From the NCBI RefSeq assembly GCF_024693525.1, contig NZ_JAILKR010000119.1, forward strand, positions 1 through 57,762: a DNA stretch of 57,762 bases, read 5' to 3'. The notes under the pieces were generated by a model. That model saw nothing but the letters and a program-made list of their open reading frames with translations, made no database searches and was not told the origin of the DNA. Made by a program: the position numbers and the translations under genes. Positions 1 through 8,397 of this stretch are shown here, piece by piece; positions within the stretch are counted from its first letter, which is position 1, and every line of letters starts with the position of its first letter. This DNA comes from Selenomonas sp. Its GTDB lineage: Bacteria > Bacillota_C > Negativicutes > Selenomonadales > Selenomonadaceae.

Positions 1-168
1 TCAAGCGAAGCGCGTTTTGCAACTTTTTCGATGCTTAATTAAAGATAAAAATTTCGTTTAGGAAAACATCTCCCGTGGAGTGTTGGCACTGCCCCTAGCG
101 GCGGCGAAGAGTTACTTCGAATGAGGCTCCGCTAACCGATAAACTGTAAGTTCATAGGTCCTTTTGGC
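1..168. other. Window edge, no recognisable gene
   Basis: This stretch lies downstream of the minus-strand TPR gene. One plus frame is open from the window edge to a TAA at 40-42 and another to a TAG at 59-61, so the last few codons of an upstream gene could be present. They are too short to identify. I see no convincing terminator hairpin, tRNA or repeat here. Confidence 0.3.
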
Positions 169-873
169 TTAGATGTCCCAGTGGAGTTTTTCTGGGTTTG
201 GAGTTGCTTTATCGACTTCGCTGAGAATCCACGAAGCGTTGTCGTGGGTCGCGGCGAAGGCCGTTTCGAGATCGGCTTCGTATTGCGCTGGAATTTCCAT
301 GGAGTGGATAGCCATATGCATGTAATCTTTGGCCACCAGCGTAACGCCGCGTTCCGCAGATAGCTGGGCTTTGAATCGGTAGCCGTAGTAGAGATAGCTG
401 TTGTGCTTCACCGGAATATCCTTGTAGAAATCGATGCGCTCGTCGGCTTCGGCCTCAGCTTCTTTGGTCATGCCCATCTTATGAAGCAGGTTCCAGCGGT
501 CCGCCCAGAGTTCGCCGCGCAGGATGTATTTGTAAAGGAAATCGGTAGATTCAGCCAGCTCGATGGCCTGATTGATGTGCGTGAGAGCTTCATCGTTTTG
601 ATTCTGGTCTCGTTCCATAAGGCTGAGACGTTGGAGAGCGTAAACTTTTTCTTCGACATCCTCGGCGTTTTCTTCGTCGATTTCTGCCTCGACGACACTG
701 TGGAAGAGTTCTAAGGCTTCTTCGGTCTTATCGATTCCCTTCATGGCCAGAAAATGAGCCAGACGGGCCCGGGCATGCCAATTGTCCATGCCGCCGACAA
801 AGAGAGAATGAGGCGGTTTGGCCGGTGTATCCATTACAAAGTGCACCAATTTATGAAATTCATCTTGTGTCAT
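169..873 (-). CDS. Tetratricopeptide-repeat protein, function unknown
   Basis: A soluble 234-residue protein with no signal peptide or membrane segment. The middle contains TPR-like helical pairs, for example around EEALELFHSVVEAE and EALTHINQAIELAES, suggesting a protein-protein interaction scaffold. The start at 873 is chosen because GGGAGGAA sits 6 nt before that ATG; an in-frame ATG seven codons upstream has no such site. It is divergent from the sulfatase-fold gene, with a perfect inverted repeat between them (891-920) that carries a TATAAT-like -10 facing this gene. Acidic residues are abundant. TPR folds are recognised by pattern only, and no partner or pathway is indicated by the neighbours. 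Confidence 0.75.
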   Translation of the reverse strand: MTQDEFHKLVHFVMDTPAKPPHSLFVGGMDNWHARARLAHFLAMKGIDKTEEALELFHSVVEAEIDEENAEDVEEKVYALQRLSLMERDQNQNDEALTHINQAIELAESTDFLYKYILRGELWADRWNLLHKMGMTKEAEAEADERIDFYKDIPVKHNSYLYYGYRFKAQLSAERGVTLVAKDYMHMAIHSMEIPAQYEADLETAFAATHDNASWILSEVDKATPNPEKLHWDI

Positions 874-890
874 GAAAATTTCCTCCCATA

Positions 891-920
891 TCATGATATA
901 ATAATGACATTATATCATGA
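891..920. promoter_or_regulatory. Perfect palindrome between divergent genes
   Basis: Arms 891-902 and 909-920 are exact 12-base reverse complements, separated by 6 bases. Each arm contains a TATAAT hexamer (897-902 on plus, 909-914 on minus), so the repeat would cover the -10 regions of both divergent promoters. No good -35 is visible on either side. A dimeric repressor operator is the natural reading, but this is inference. Confidence 0.55.
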
Positions 921-948
921 ATTTCGCAGCAGGGTAGGGGGCTTTTTT

Positions 949-2655
949 GTGCGTGGGAAGGCATTTTTCCTAAAGGTATGGGCGCGGATGCAGCAGGCAG
1001 CTGAGGTGCAGACGGGAGTCATACTGGGGCTTTTTGGTCTGAATTTTTTTACGATAGTCTGGCAGAACATCCATATGTATAAGGCTCAGCAGCTGCCGGT
1101 ATTGGCGATTGATGCGATTTTTCTGCTGACAGGCGTGGTGCTCTTCGTCATGGGAATTGGGCTGATTCCCCAGCGAAGGTTGCGCCGGGGCCTTTGGCAG
1201 GCTGCGCTGGTTGTGTCGGCAATTTTGGGAGCACTGGAGTGTTTTTCCATTTATAATTATCAGACCTTGGTGGGGGCGGGAATCATTACGGCGCTTTTGC
1301 AGACGAATTTCCACGAGGCCGGGGAGTTCTTGCGGATGTATGTCGGCTGGAAGGGGGCAGCTGTTGGCGTTGGTGCCCTGGTTGTTTTGGCCGCTATTTA
1401 TCGCTATGGATATCAGCCACGGTTTACCGTTATGACCCGTCATAACCGGAACCGGCTGCTGCCAGCTTTTTTGTTGGCGGGGCTGGGGGCTGGCATTTGC
1501 CTTTGGCAGCAGTACCACTCCTTTGTCATCAACGATTCGTTGGATATTCCCGCAGTGCGGGTGGGACGGGCTATTGATACCTCCGTGCGGAATATTCAGG
1601 CCTTTGAGGAACTCAAGCAACAGGCGGCGGCCGATGTGGAAATCACGGAAAACGACAGTGATGTTCCGTATGTGGTGTTTATATTGGGGGAGTCGACCAA
1701 TCGCGACCGGCTGCATCTTTATGGCTATCCCCTTGACAATACGCCAAACCTTGACGAGCTAAGCCGCCAGGGGGAGCTGGCGGTATTTCGCGATACCATC
1801 AGCCCCCAGGGGGCTACCGTCGCCGTGCTGCGGGAGCTCTTTACCTTCCACGATGTGGAATCCGATAAGGAATGGTATCGGTACAACAATCTCATCGATG
1901 TCATGCGGGCTGCTGGCTATAAGACTTATTGGCTTTCCAATCAGGAAAGTTCGGGTATTTGGGGAAATGTGGCGCAGCTCTTTGCTGGCCGAAGCGATGT
2001 AAAGCGTTTTACCCAGCTGCGGGAGTCCCACGAAGACGGCGGGCGGCTGGATGAGGAGCTCTTCCCTCTAGTGGATGAAGCCTTGCAGCAGCCAGCGGAA
2101 AAGAATTTCTACGTGCTGCATCTCATGGGCGGTCATGGCCTTTATTACATGCGGTTCCCGTACCTCTTTACGAAATTTAACAAGGATGATATTCCCGCGC
2201 CACAAAAAGACTTGTCCGAAGAAAAACGCACGGAAATAGCTCAGTACGAAAATGCTATGTTTTACAATGACTTCGTGGTAAGCTCCCTGTTGGGAAAATT
2301 CCAAGACAAGGAAGCCATTGTGATTTATTTGCCAGACCATGGGGAGACCATCTACGACAACGGCAGCAATTTTGCCGGGCATGTGGAGGAAAATCCGAAC
2401 CATCAGCAGCTAGAAGTTCCGTTGATATTCTGGGCATCGCCAAAATACCGGGAAAAGCATCCGCAAAAATGGCAGGCAGTTTGCGCGGCAGTCAATCGTC
2501 CCTATATGACCGATGATATGATTCATACGATTATGGACTTGTTGGGAATCCGTACGGCAGAGTTTAATCCGGCCAAAAGCGTGATAAACCCGAAGTTTGA
2601 CGGGGGGCGCAAGCGTATTGTTCGCGGCAAAAATTACGATACAGAAATGAAATAG
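949..2655 (+). CDS. Phosphoethanolamine transferase-like membrane sulfatase-fold protein
   Basis: A 568-residue membrane protein. The N-terminal third has about four to five hydrophobic segments. The C-terminal part is an alkaline-phosphatase/sulfatase-fold domain like EptA/CptA, enzymes that move phosphoethanolamine from phosphatidylethanolamine to lipid A or core sugars on the outer face of the inner membrane. Visible motifs are GESTNRDRLHLYGYP (metal site with LYGYP), a TISPQGATVAVLR stretch in the nucleophile region, HLMGGHG and LPDHGET. The substrate cannot be read from sequence. The GTG at 949 is preferred because AGGGGG precedes it by about 8 nt; an ATG at 904 lies inside the palindrome and has no ribosome-binding site. 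Its stop codon directly abuts the stop of the convergent cydC. Confidence 0.75.
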   Translation: MRGKAFFLKVWARMQQAAEVQTGVILGLFGLNFFTIVWQNIHMYKAQQLPVLAIDAIFLLTGVVLFVMGIGLIPQRRLRRGLWQAALVVSAILGALECFSIYNYQTLVGAGIITALLQTNFHEAGEFLRMYVGWKGAAVGVGALVVLAAIYRYGYQPRFTVMTRHNRNRLLPAFLLAGLGAGICLWQQYHSFVINDSLDIPAVRVGRAIDTSVRNIQAFEELKQQAAADVEITENDSDVPYVVFILGESTNRDRLHLYGYPLDNTPNLDELSRQGELAVFRDTISPQGATVAVLRELFTFHDVESDKEWYRYNNLIDVMRAAGYKTYWLSNQESSGIWGNVAQLFAGRSDVKRFTQLRESHEDGGRLDEELFPLVDEALQQPAEKNFYVLHLMGGHGLYYMRFPYLFTKFNKDDIPAPQKDLSEEKRTEIAQYENAMFYNDFVVSSLLGKFQDKEAIVIYLPDHGETIYDNGSNFAGHVEENPNHQQLEVPLIFWASPKYREKHPQKWQAVCAAVNRPYMTDDMIHTIMDLLGIRTAEFNPAKSVINPKFDGGRKRIVRGKNYDTEMK

Positions 2656-4230
2656 TTAAAGATGAATGACCTGGTTCATTCTGGCAGCAGCCGGTGAATC
2701 ATGGGTAATGAGCAGCAGCGTCCGTTGCTGCTTATCAAGCTCTATGAGGAGCTCGGTAAGCAGTGCGGAGGCTGTTTTTTTGTCCAGGCCGGCCGTTGGT
2801 TCATCGAGAATTAAAAGTTCGCCAGGTTTCGCCAGGGCTAGGGCAGTGAGCAAGCGGTTTCGCTGGCCGCCGGAGAGGTTTTGTGCATCCGCTATAAGGC
2901 AGGTGTCAAGTCCGGCAGGTTGAGCTTTAAGCCAGCGGTCAAGCTGAGCAATCTTTAGGCAGTGAAGAATGGCTGCATTGGAAATCCCGGGGATGAGGCG
3001 CTGAAAGTTGTCACGGATGGTGCCGGTGAAGAGAAAAGAGGTTTGAAGGTTGGCTGATATTTGACCGGTCAGATGGATAGAACCACTATCGGCGGGCCAA
3101 AAGCCGCAGATAAGTCCGGCCAGCGTGGTTTTGCCTGAACCGCTGTCACCCACAATGGCGGTGTGCTGGCCGCGAGCTATGCAGAAAGAAAGGCCCTGGA
3201 GAATGGGAATCGCTGGTTGATAGCCAAAATCTATCTGTTGAATTGTCAGCAGGGAATTTGACTTGTCAATGGGAGCGGTGGATTCTGCTGGTGTTTGAGG
3301 GAGAGGCTTGGTTAAAATTACTTGGGCGGCTTGTTGGCTTCGTTGGATGGTGCGGGCGGCCTTAGCTAGTGGCTGCAGTTCTTGCATCGCTGCCAAAAGT
3401 ATCATCAGCCAGAGAGAAAGGTCAATAAAGCTTAAGGAAGCGTTATGCAGGACGCATTGAGCAAGGCCAGCCAATAACAGCAGAAAGACAAGGGCATCGA
3501 GCAGCTGGAGCAGAAAATCGGTGCGGTAATCTTTGGCCGATTCCTGCTGTTGCTGCAGGTTCAAGGATTTTGCCTGCTGGTCTAAATGGGGAAGGAAGGC
3601 AGCCCAGCTGCCTGCGGCAGCGAGCTCGTCGCGGCCGTTTACCGAATCGGACAGCAGGGTCCGATAAGTACCGGCAGTTGGTGTCGGGAGAACTGCTGCC
3701 CAATAGGGGAGCAGTAAGTGAAGGAGAAAGAGCGGCAGGAGAAGTAGCGCCAGTTTGCCCACCAGTGGATAAAGGCCGGCGCTGATGGCGATGAGCAGCA
3801 GCAGGTTGATGATGGGTGGCAGTAGACCGCGCAGGTAGAAATCCCGCAAAGTGCCGCATCCGGTGGTGAGGGCCTGCAGCCACTGCCCTTGGGCGATCAG
3901 TCCTTCGCGCAGGGGCAGGGCAGCAGCCGCCAGGTCGTAGAGGAATAGTTGCAGTTTGGTGAAGCTGTGAAAGGCCAGCTTATGGGAAAGATAGCGTTCC
4001 AGGTACCGGAACCCGGCCCGGCCAATACCAAAGGTGCGAACGGCGGTGATGGCAAGGGTAAGCGTGGCTAGAGGCGGATGCAGGGCGGCGGAGGAAATAA
4101 GCCAGGCGGCAGTCCCCATAAGGCCAATGGCGCAGATAGCGGCAGCAAGGGCGGCCAGGGTGGAGGACAGCAAGGTGGTGAACCGTGGCAGTTTCACGAG
4201 CTTAGGCAGAAAGGATGGATGGGAAATCAT
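2656..4230 (-). CDS. cydC: Thiol-reductant ABC exporter subunit CydC
   Basis: A 524-residue fused permease-ATPase, the second half of the heterodimeric CydDC exporter. CydDC moves glutathione or cysteine out of the cytoplasm and is needed for assembly of cytochrome bd. The N-terminal 290 residues hold the transmembrane domain. The ATPase domain has Walker A GDSGSGKTT, signature LSGGQRNR and Walker B LLILDEPTAGLD. The start has AGGAGG about 9 nt upstream, and the ATG overlaps the cydD stop by 4 nt (ATGA), so the two are translationally coupled. It is the last gene of cydABDC. The stop codon touches the convergent sulfatase-fold gene with no intergenic terminator. Confidence 0.92.
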   Translation of the reverse strand: MISHPSFLPKLVKLPRFTTLLSSTLAALAAAICAIGLMGTAAWLISSAALHPPLATLTLAITAVRTFGIGRAGFRYLERYLSHKLAFHSFTKLQLFLYDLAAAALPLREGLIAQGQWLQALTTGCGTLRDFYLRGLLPPIINLLLLIAISAGLYPLVGKLALLLLPLFLLHLLLPYWAAVLPTPTAGTYRTLLSDSVNGRDELAAAGSWAAFLPHLDQQAKSLNLQQQQESAKDYRTDFLLQLLDALVFLLLLAGLAQCVLHNASLSFIDLSLWLMILLAAMQELQPLAKAARTIQRSQQAAQVILTKPLPQTPAESTAPIDKSNSLLTIQQIDFGYQPAIPILQGLSFCIARGQHTAIVGDSGSGKTTLAGLICGFWPADSGSIHLTGQISANLQTSFLFTGTIRDNFQRLIPGISNAAILHCLKIAQLDRWLKAQPAGLDTCLIADAQNLSGGQRNRLLTALALAKPGELLILDEPTAGLDKKTASALLTELLIELDKQQRTLLLITHDSPAAARMNQVIHL

Positions 4231-5858
4231 AGCGGGTCACCTCCTGGTTCTAGTTCGACGATGGTATCGGCAATGTCTTTGACTGCCGGGCGATGGGAGA
4301 CGATAATTACCGTTCGATGGCGGGAAAAGACCGTGATGGCACGTAAGACCTGGGCTTCTAGGGCTTCATCCATGCCAGCTGTAGGTTCATCGAGGAGCGT
4401 AATGGGACGGTTTTGCAGCAGGGCTCTGGCCAGTCCCAGGCGCTTGCGCTGGCCCTCTGAAAGGGGAAGCCCGCCTTGGCCCAGGGGGGTATCGAGGCCC
4501 TGGGGCAGGGCGTGATACCATTTTTCCAGTGAGGCGAGCCGCAGTGCCTGCCGAATGCGTTCATCGGGAACGGATTGAAACAGGCAGGTATTGTCCCGCA
4601 GGTTGGCGGCAAAGAGATGAGGTTCCTGGGGAACGTAGGCAATCAGTTTTTGACGGCTTGCTTCTGCCATGGTGGCAAGAGGGTGGTCGTTCAAGGATAT
4701 GGTGCCGGAATCCGGCTGGCATAGTCCGGCCAGGAGCTTTAGCAGGGTGGTTTTTCCACTGCCACTGGAACCGGTAATCAGGGTAATTCTGTCTGCGGGA
4801 ATGGTGAGGGTCAGCTGCTGGATAACAGCTGTGGGGGTACCTGGATAGCGGTAGCACAGCGCGTCGAGGAATACCGCCGGTGGTATCTGTAGTTGCTCCA
4901 AGTGACCGGTGGGGGAAGCTAGGACGCCATCAAACAGGATATCCTGTAATTTTTGCCAGGCCGTATGTGCATCCATAAAGGCGTGGAAGGCAAGGCCCCC
5001 CTGCCGCAGGGGTTCATAAAATTTTGGCGCCAGCAGCAGTACGAAAAAAGCTGTGGCAAAGGACAGGCCGTCCGAAAGCAGCCGCAGGCCAGTACTTACC
5101 GCAATAAGGGCAATGGATAAGGTGGTGATGAGTTCGAGGGCAAAGGAACTGACAAAGGCGAGCTGCAATACCGTTAGGGAGGCCGTGGCAAAGGACTGGC
5201 TAAGGGAAGCCAGTTGTTCTCGCTGGTGACGGTCCTGCCGGAAAAGCTTTAGCATCACCATGCCCTGCAGCAGTTCATGAAAACCGCTAGTCAAGGCTTC
5301 TAAGTGATGCCATTCCCGCTGGCTGGCTTTTTTCGTTGCCTGGCCGATGAGATAGAGCAAAAATGGAGCAATGGGCAGAGTGAGAGCAAATAGGAGGGCG
5401 GTGAGTGGGTCAATGACCAGCATGGCCGTAAGCAGAAGCGGCAGGCGTATCAAAAGGGCAGTCAATAGGGGAAGTATTTTGGTATATAGATTATCCAGGG
5501 CATCAACAGTTTCTAAGGCTAGCAGGGAATAGTCCCGGGGGGCAGTTGGCGAGCAGGGCAGTTGTTGATGAAGGAGCTGGCGGTAGTGTTCCCGCATGTC
5601 CGCCGAAAATTTTTTCCAGAAAGTCTGCTGCCGATAGTTTATCCCCGTCTGCAGGCAGAGCATAAGAAACAGCGCCAGTAGAACTGGCGCCGTTTCGGCC
5701 ATGTGCGTGATGTCTTTCGCATAAAAATGGTTCAAAAGCCCGGTGAAATCCTTGGCAATGGCTAGAATGAGCAGGCTGGCGGCCAGCTCATAGCAGACTG
5801 GGAATACGAAGGCTTTCTTGGGCAGTTGTAAAAGCTGCTTGAGTAGTTGGTTGGTCAT
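4227..5858 (-). CDS. cydD: Thiol-reductant ABC exporter subunit CydD
   Basis: A 543-residue ABC exporter half, partner of the CydC encoded immediately downstream. The N-terminal transmembrane domain covers about residues 15-300. The nucleotide-binding domain has Walker A GSSGSGKTT, Walker B ITLLDEPTAGMD and a signature LSEGQRKR, where Glu replaces the usual second Gly; that variation is compatible with an asymmetric heterodimer. The ribosome-binding site is weak (AGGT about 9 nt upstream), in contrast with the strong sites of its neighbours. It lies 26 nt after cydB in the cydABDC operon, the gene order known from Bacillus. Confidence 0.92.
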   Translation of the reverse strand: MTNQLLKQLLQLPKKAFVFPVCYELAASLLILAIAKDFTGLLNHFYAKDITHMAETAPVLLALFLMLCLQTGINYRQQTFWKKFSADMREHYRQLLHQQLPCSPTAPRDYSLLALETVDALDNLYTKILPLLTALLIRLPLLLTAMLVIDPLTALLFALTLPIAPFLLYLIGQATKKASQREWHHLEALTSGFHELLQGMVMLKLFRQDRHQREQLASLSQSFATASLTVLQLAFVSSFALELITTLSIALIAVSTGLRLLSDGLSFATAFFVLLLAPKFYEPLRQGGLAFHAFMDAHTAWQKLQDILFDGVLASPTGHLEQLQIPPAVFLDALCYRYPGTPTAVIQQLTLTIPADRITLITGSSGSGKTTLLKLLAGLCQPDSGTISLNDHPLATMAEASRQKLIAYVPQEPHLFAANLRDNTCLFQSVPDERIRQALRLASLEKWYHALPQGLDTPLGQGGLPLSEGQRKRLGLARALLQNRPITLLDEPTAGMDEALEAQVLRAITVFSRHRTVIIVSHRPAVKDIADTIVELEPGGDPL

Positions 5859-5884
5859 AATTTGTTACCTGTATAAACAGAAAA

Positions 5885-6901
5885 TCAATGGGTCTCTTCG
5901 CAATCTTTGGCAGATATTCGCTGGCGGAAAATCCAATAGGTCCAGCCTTGATAAATCAGTACGATGGGAACCAGAATTACAGCGGCTATGGTCATGATTC
6001 CCAGGGTATACGGGGTAGAGGCGGCATTGTAAATGGTGAGGCTCCAATCCGGATTGATGCTGGAAACCATGAGCCGCGGGAAGAGACCTGCAAAGAAGGC
6101 CAGGGTGGTGGTGACAATCGCCAAAGAGCTTAGGATAAAACTGCTTTGGTAATGGCCGCTAAACATCTGCCGATAGCCGAGAAGGAAGAAGACGCCAGCG
6201 GCCAGCAGGGCGGTTCCGCCTAAACAGCTGTGGAACAAATCTGTTTTTAGGAGGGTCATCAGCAGGCAGAAAACAAAGGCGATAATGGCCAAGGCACCAG
6301 TACGCTGAGCAAACAGCTGGGCTTTTTTGATAAGACCCTTATTGGTTAGCCGCTGGGTGAGGAAGGCCGCGCCATGGAAGGTAAAGATCAGCAGAAAGGT
6401 GATGCCGCCAATGATGCTATAGGGCGTCAGCAGGTTCAGAAAACCACCGGTATAAATCATCTTCTCGTTGATGGGAAGGCCCTGGATGAGGTCGATGACG
6501 GCCACACCCCAGAGAAATGCCGGGATGGCACTGCCAAAGCAAATGGCGCCATCCCAGAAGCGGCGCCAGCAGAGGCTGGTGTGCCGTCCGCGGAGCTCAA
6601 AGGCAACGCCGCGCAGGATAAGAGCCACCAGCATTAGGAAAAGTGCCAGGTAAAAGGTGGAAAACATGGTGGCATAGACATGGGGAAAGGCGGCAAAAAG
6701 CGCACCGCCGGCGGTAATCATCCAGACTTCGTTGCCATCCCATACCGGAGCAATGGTGCGCAGCACCTGGGTGCGTTCCTCATCCCGGGAACTAAGGAAA
6801 GGCAGCAGAGTCCCTACACCGTAATCAAATCCTTCCAGGAAGAAGAAGCCGGTAAAAAGAACCGTAATCAGTATGAACCAAATAACTTGAAGTTCCATCA
6901 T
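5885..6901 (-). CDS. cydB: Cytochrome bd ubiquinol/menaquinol oxidase subunit II
   Basis: A 338-residue polytopic membrane protein with the family's N-terminal features: FFFLEGFDYGVG and PVWDGNEVWMITAGGA. With CydA it forms the bd-type terminal oxidase, which reduces O2 to water with very high affinity and typically protects anaerobes from oxygen. The ATG overlaps the cydA stop by 4 nt, with GGGAGGAA upstream, indicating translational coupling. Length matches the usual 330-380 residues. Confidence 0.95.
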   Translation of the reverse strand: MMELQVIWFILITVLFTGFFFLEGFDYGVGTLLPFLSSRDEERTQVLRTIAPVWDGNEVWMITAGGALFAAFPHVYATMFSTFYLALFLMLVALILRGVAFELRGRHTSLCWRRFWDGAICFGSAIPAFLWGVAVIDLIQGLPINEKMIYTGGFLNLLTPYSIIGGITFLLIFTFHGAAFLTQRLTNKGLIKKAQLFAQRTGALAIIAFVFCLLMTLLKTDLFHSCLGGTALLAAGVFFLLGYRQMFSGHYQSSFILSSLAIVTTTLAFFAGLFPRLMVSSINPDWSLTIYNAASTPYTLGIMTIAAVILVPIVLIYQGWTYWIFRQRISAKDCEETH

Positions 6902-8265
6902 GCATTCCTCCCTTCATCGGGAATCGTGGTCGTTTGGATATGGCGGAACGCAATGTAGAGTGCCGCCAGAATGAGCAGCAGATAGAGTACCGTGAAGCCA
7001 ATGAGGGTGAGCCATACCGAACAAGCCGTAAGATTCGGCGAAACGGCTTCAGCAGTGCGCTGCAGACCAACGACAATCCATGGCTGCCGGCCGGCTTCGG
7101 TGATAAACCAGCCCGTAGAATTGGCAAGGAAGGGCAAAGGCAGCAGGAAAGGCAGAATTTTAAGCAGCAGTGGGAAGGATAGAATACGTCCCTTCACGGC
7201 CAGCAGTGTGGTCACGAGGGCCAGCAGCAGCATAAAGCCGCCGGCCCCCACCATGATACGGAAACTCCAGAACAGGGCTGGTACGTCTGGACGATAATCC
7301 CCGGGACCGTACTTGGTCTGATATTCCTTTTGGAGTGCATTGATGCCTCGGACTTCGCCACTGGGCTTATTGTAGAGCATGAAGGAAAAAACGCCGGGAA
7401 CGGCCAGTTCCGTATCGTTGCGGGATTTATCCATATTGATATCAGCGGCGATGGCAAAAGGGGCTGGGTCAGCCGTTTCCCATAGGGCTTCCATGGAGGA
7501 GAGTTTCATGGGATTGGCAGTGGCTAGATATTGGGTATGCATGTGACCGCTTCCCATAACGCCGAGAAGGCCCACGGCCATGAAGATAGCACCGCCTTTC
7601 AGCGACTGGGTGAAGGCGTAACGGGAGGCTTCATCGTGAAGCAGTTTCCAAGCCGATATTGCCAGCACCACAAAACCGCCGGTGCTGATACCCGCGAAGA
7701 GGGCATGGGAATATTCTCCGGCGACATAGGGATTGGTGACAAGGGCCAGAAAATCGGTCATGACGGCCCGGCCGTTTTCGATGGCAAAGCCAGCAGGATG
7801 CTGCATGAAGCTGTTGGCAACGAGAATCCAGAAAGCGGAAAGATTGCTGCCGATGGCTACAATCCAGATGCAGGCACAGTGCAGTTTTTCCGAGAGTTTG
7901 TTCCAGCCAAAGACCCAGATTCCGAGGAAGGTGGATTCCAGGAAGAAGGCGGTAAGTGCTTCAAGAGCTAGTGGTGCCCCGAAGATATCGCCCATGAAGC
8001 GGGAATACTCGGACCAGTTCATGCCAAAGTGAAATTCCTGAACGATACCGGTGACTACACCTAGGGCAAAGTTGATGAGGAATATGGTGCCAAAGAAGCG
8101 TACCAAGCGCTTGCTGGCAGCTTTCCACTGGGGACGTTTGGTGGTGACGTAACAGGTTTCAAGCAGTGCGACGAAAATCGATAGGCCCAAGGTGATGGGA
8201 ACAAACAGAAAATGATACGTCGTGGTGATGGCAAACTGCCATCGGGATAAGAGCAAAGCATCCAT
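6898..8265 (-). CDS. cydA: Cytochrome bd quinol oxidase subunit I
   Basis: A 455-residue haem-bearing subunit of the bd oxidase. H18 in the segment TTYHFLFVPITLG and a second His in EYSHALFAG match the haem ligands. SFRIMVGAG carries the Met ligand of haem b558, and ITEAGRQPWIV is the GRQPW quinol-site signature. It is shorter than E. coli CydA (about 520), so it belongs to the short Q-loop class. The start has AAGGAGGG 8 nt upstream. A near-consensus promoter (8326-8354) precedes it, so cydABDC has its own transcription start independent of the P-type-ATPase-like gene. Confidence 0.96.
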   Translation of the reverse strand: MDALLLSRWQFAITTTYHFLFVPITLGLSIFVALLETCYVTTKRPQWKAASKRLVRFFGTIFLINFALGVVTGIVQEFHFGMNWSEYSRFMGDIFGAPLALEALTAFFLESTFLGIWVFGWNKLSEKLHCACIWIVAIGSNLSAFWILVANSFMQHPAGFAIENGRAVMTDFLALVTNPYVAGEYSHALFAGISTGGFVVLAISAWKLLHDEASRYAFTQSLKGGAIFMAVGLLGVMGSGHMHTQYLATANPMKLSSMEALWETADPAPFAIAADINMDKSRNDTELAVPGVFSFMLYNKPSGEVRGINALQKEYQTKYGPGDYRPDVPALFWSFRIMVGAGGFMLLLALVTTLLAVKGRILSFPLLLKILPFLLPLPFLANSTGWFITEAGRQPWIVVGLQRTAEAVSPNLTACSVWLTLIGFTVLYLLLILAALYIAFRHIQTTTIPDEGRNA

Positions 8266-8325
8266 AAAATCTTCCCTCCTTTGTGAGGAATCAAGAAATG
8301 AAAAGAGATAACTTCGATTTCTTTT

Positions 8326-8354
8326 ATTATATGTCAGAATATTGAGAATTACAA
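8326..8354 (-). promoter_or_regulatory. Sigma-70-type promoter of cydABDC
   Basis: On the minus strand, TTGTAA (8349-8354) is followed by a 17-base spacer and TATAAT (8326-8331). Transcription would start near 8319, giving a leader of about 55 nt before cydA. Confidence 0.7.
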
Positions 8355-8360
8355 TAAAAT

Positions 8361-8393
8361 AAAAAAGACCTCCCGTAAAAAATGGAAGGTCTT
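8361..8393 (-). terminator. Rho-independent terminator after the P-type-ATPase-like gene
   Basis: On the minus strand a 10-bp stem (AAGACCTTCC paired with GGGAGGTCTT, one wobble) is followed by a run of T. It directly follows the stop codon at 8398 and isolates this gene from cydA. Confidence 0.8.
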
Positions 8394-8397
8394 AAAG

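Noticed and set aside
754..948. Longer N-terminus of the sulfatase-fold protein starting at 754 or 904
   Set aside because: The extension overlaps the divergent gene and the palindrome and has no ribosome-binding site; GTG 949 does.
8281..8300. Rex-like operator near the cydA start (TTGTGA...)
   Set aside because: Only the left half matches; the right half lacks TCACAA, so the site is not supported.
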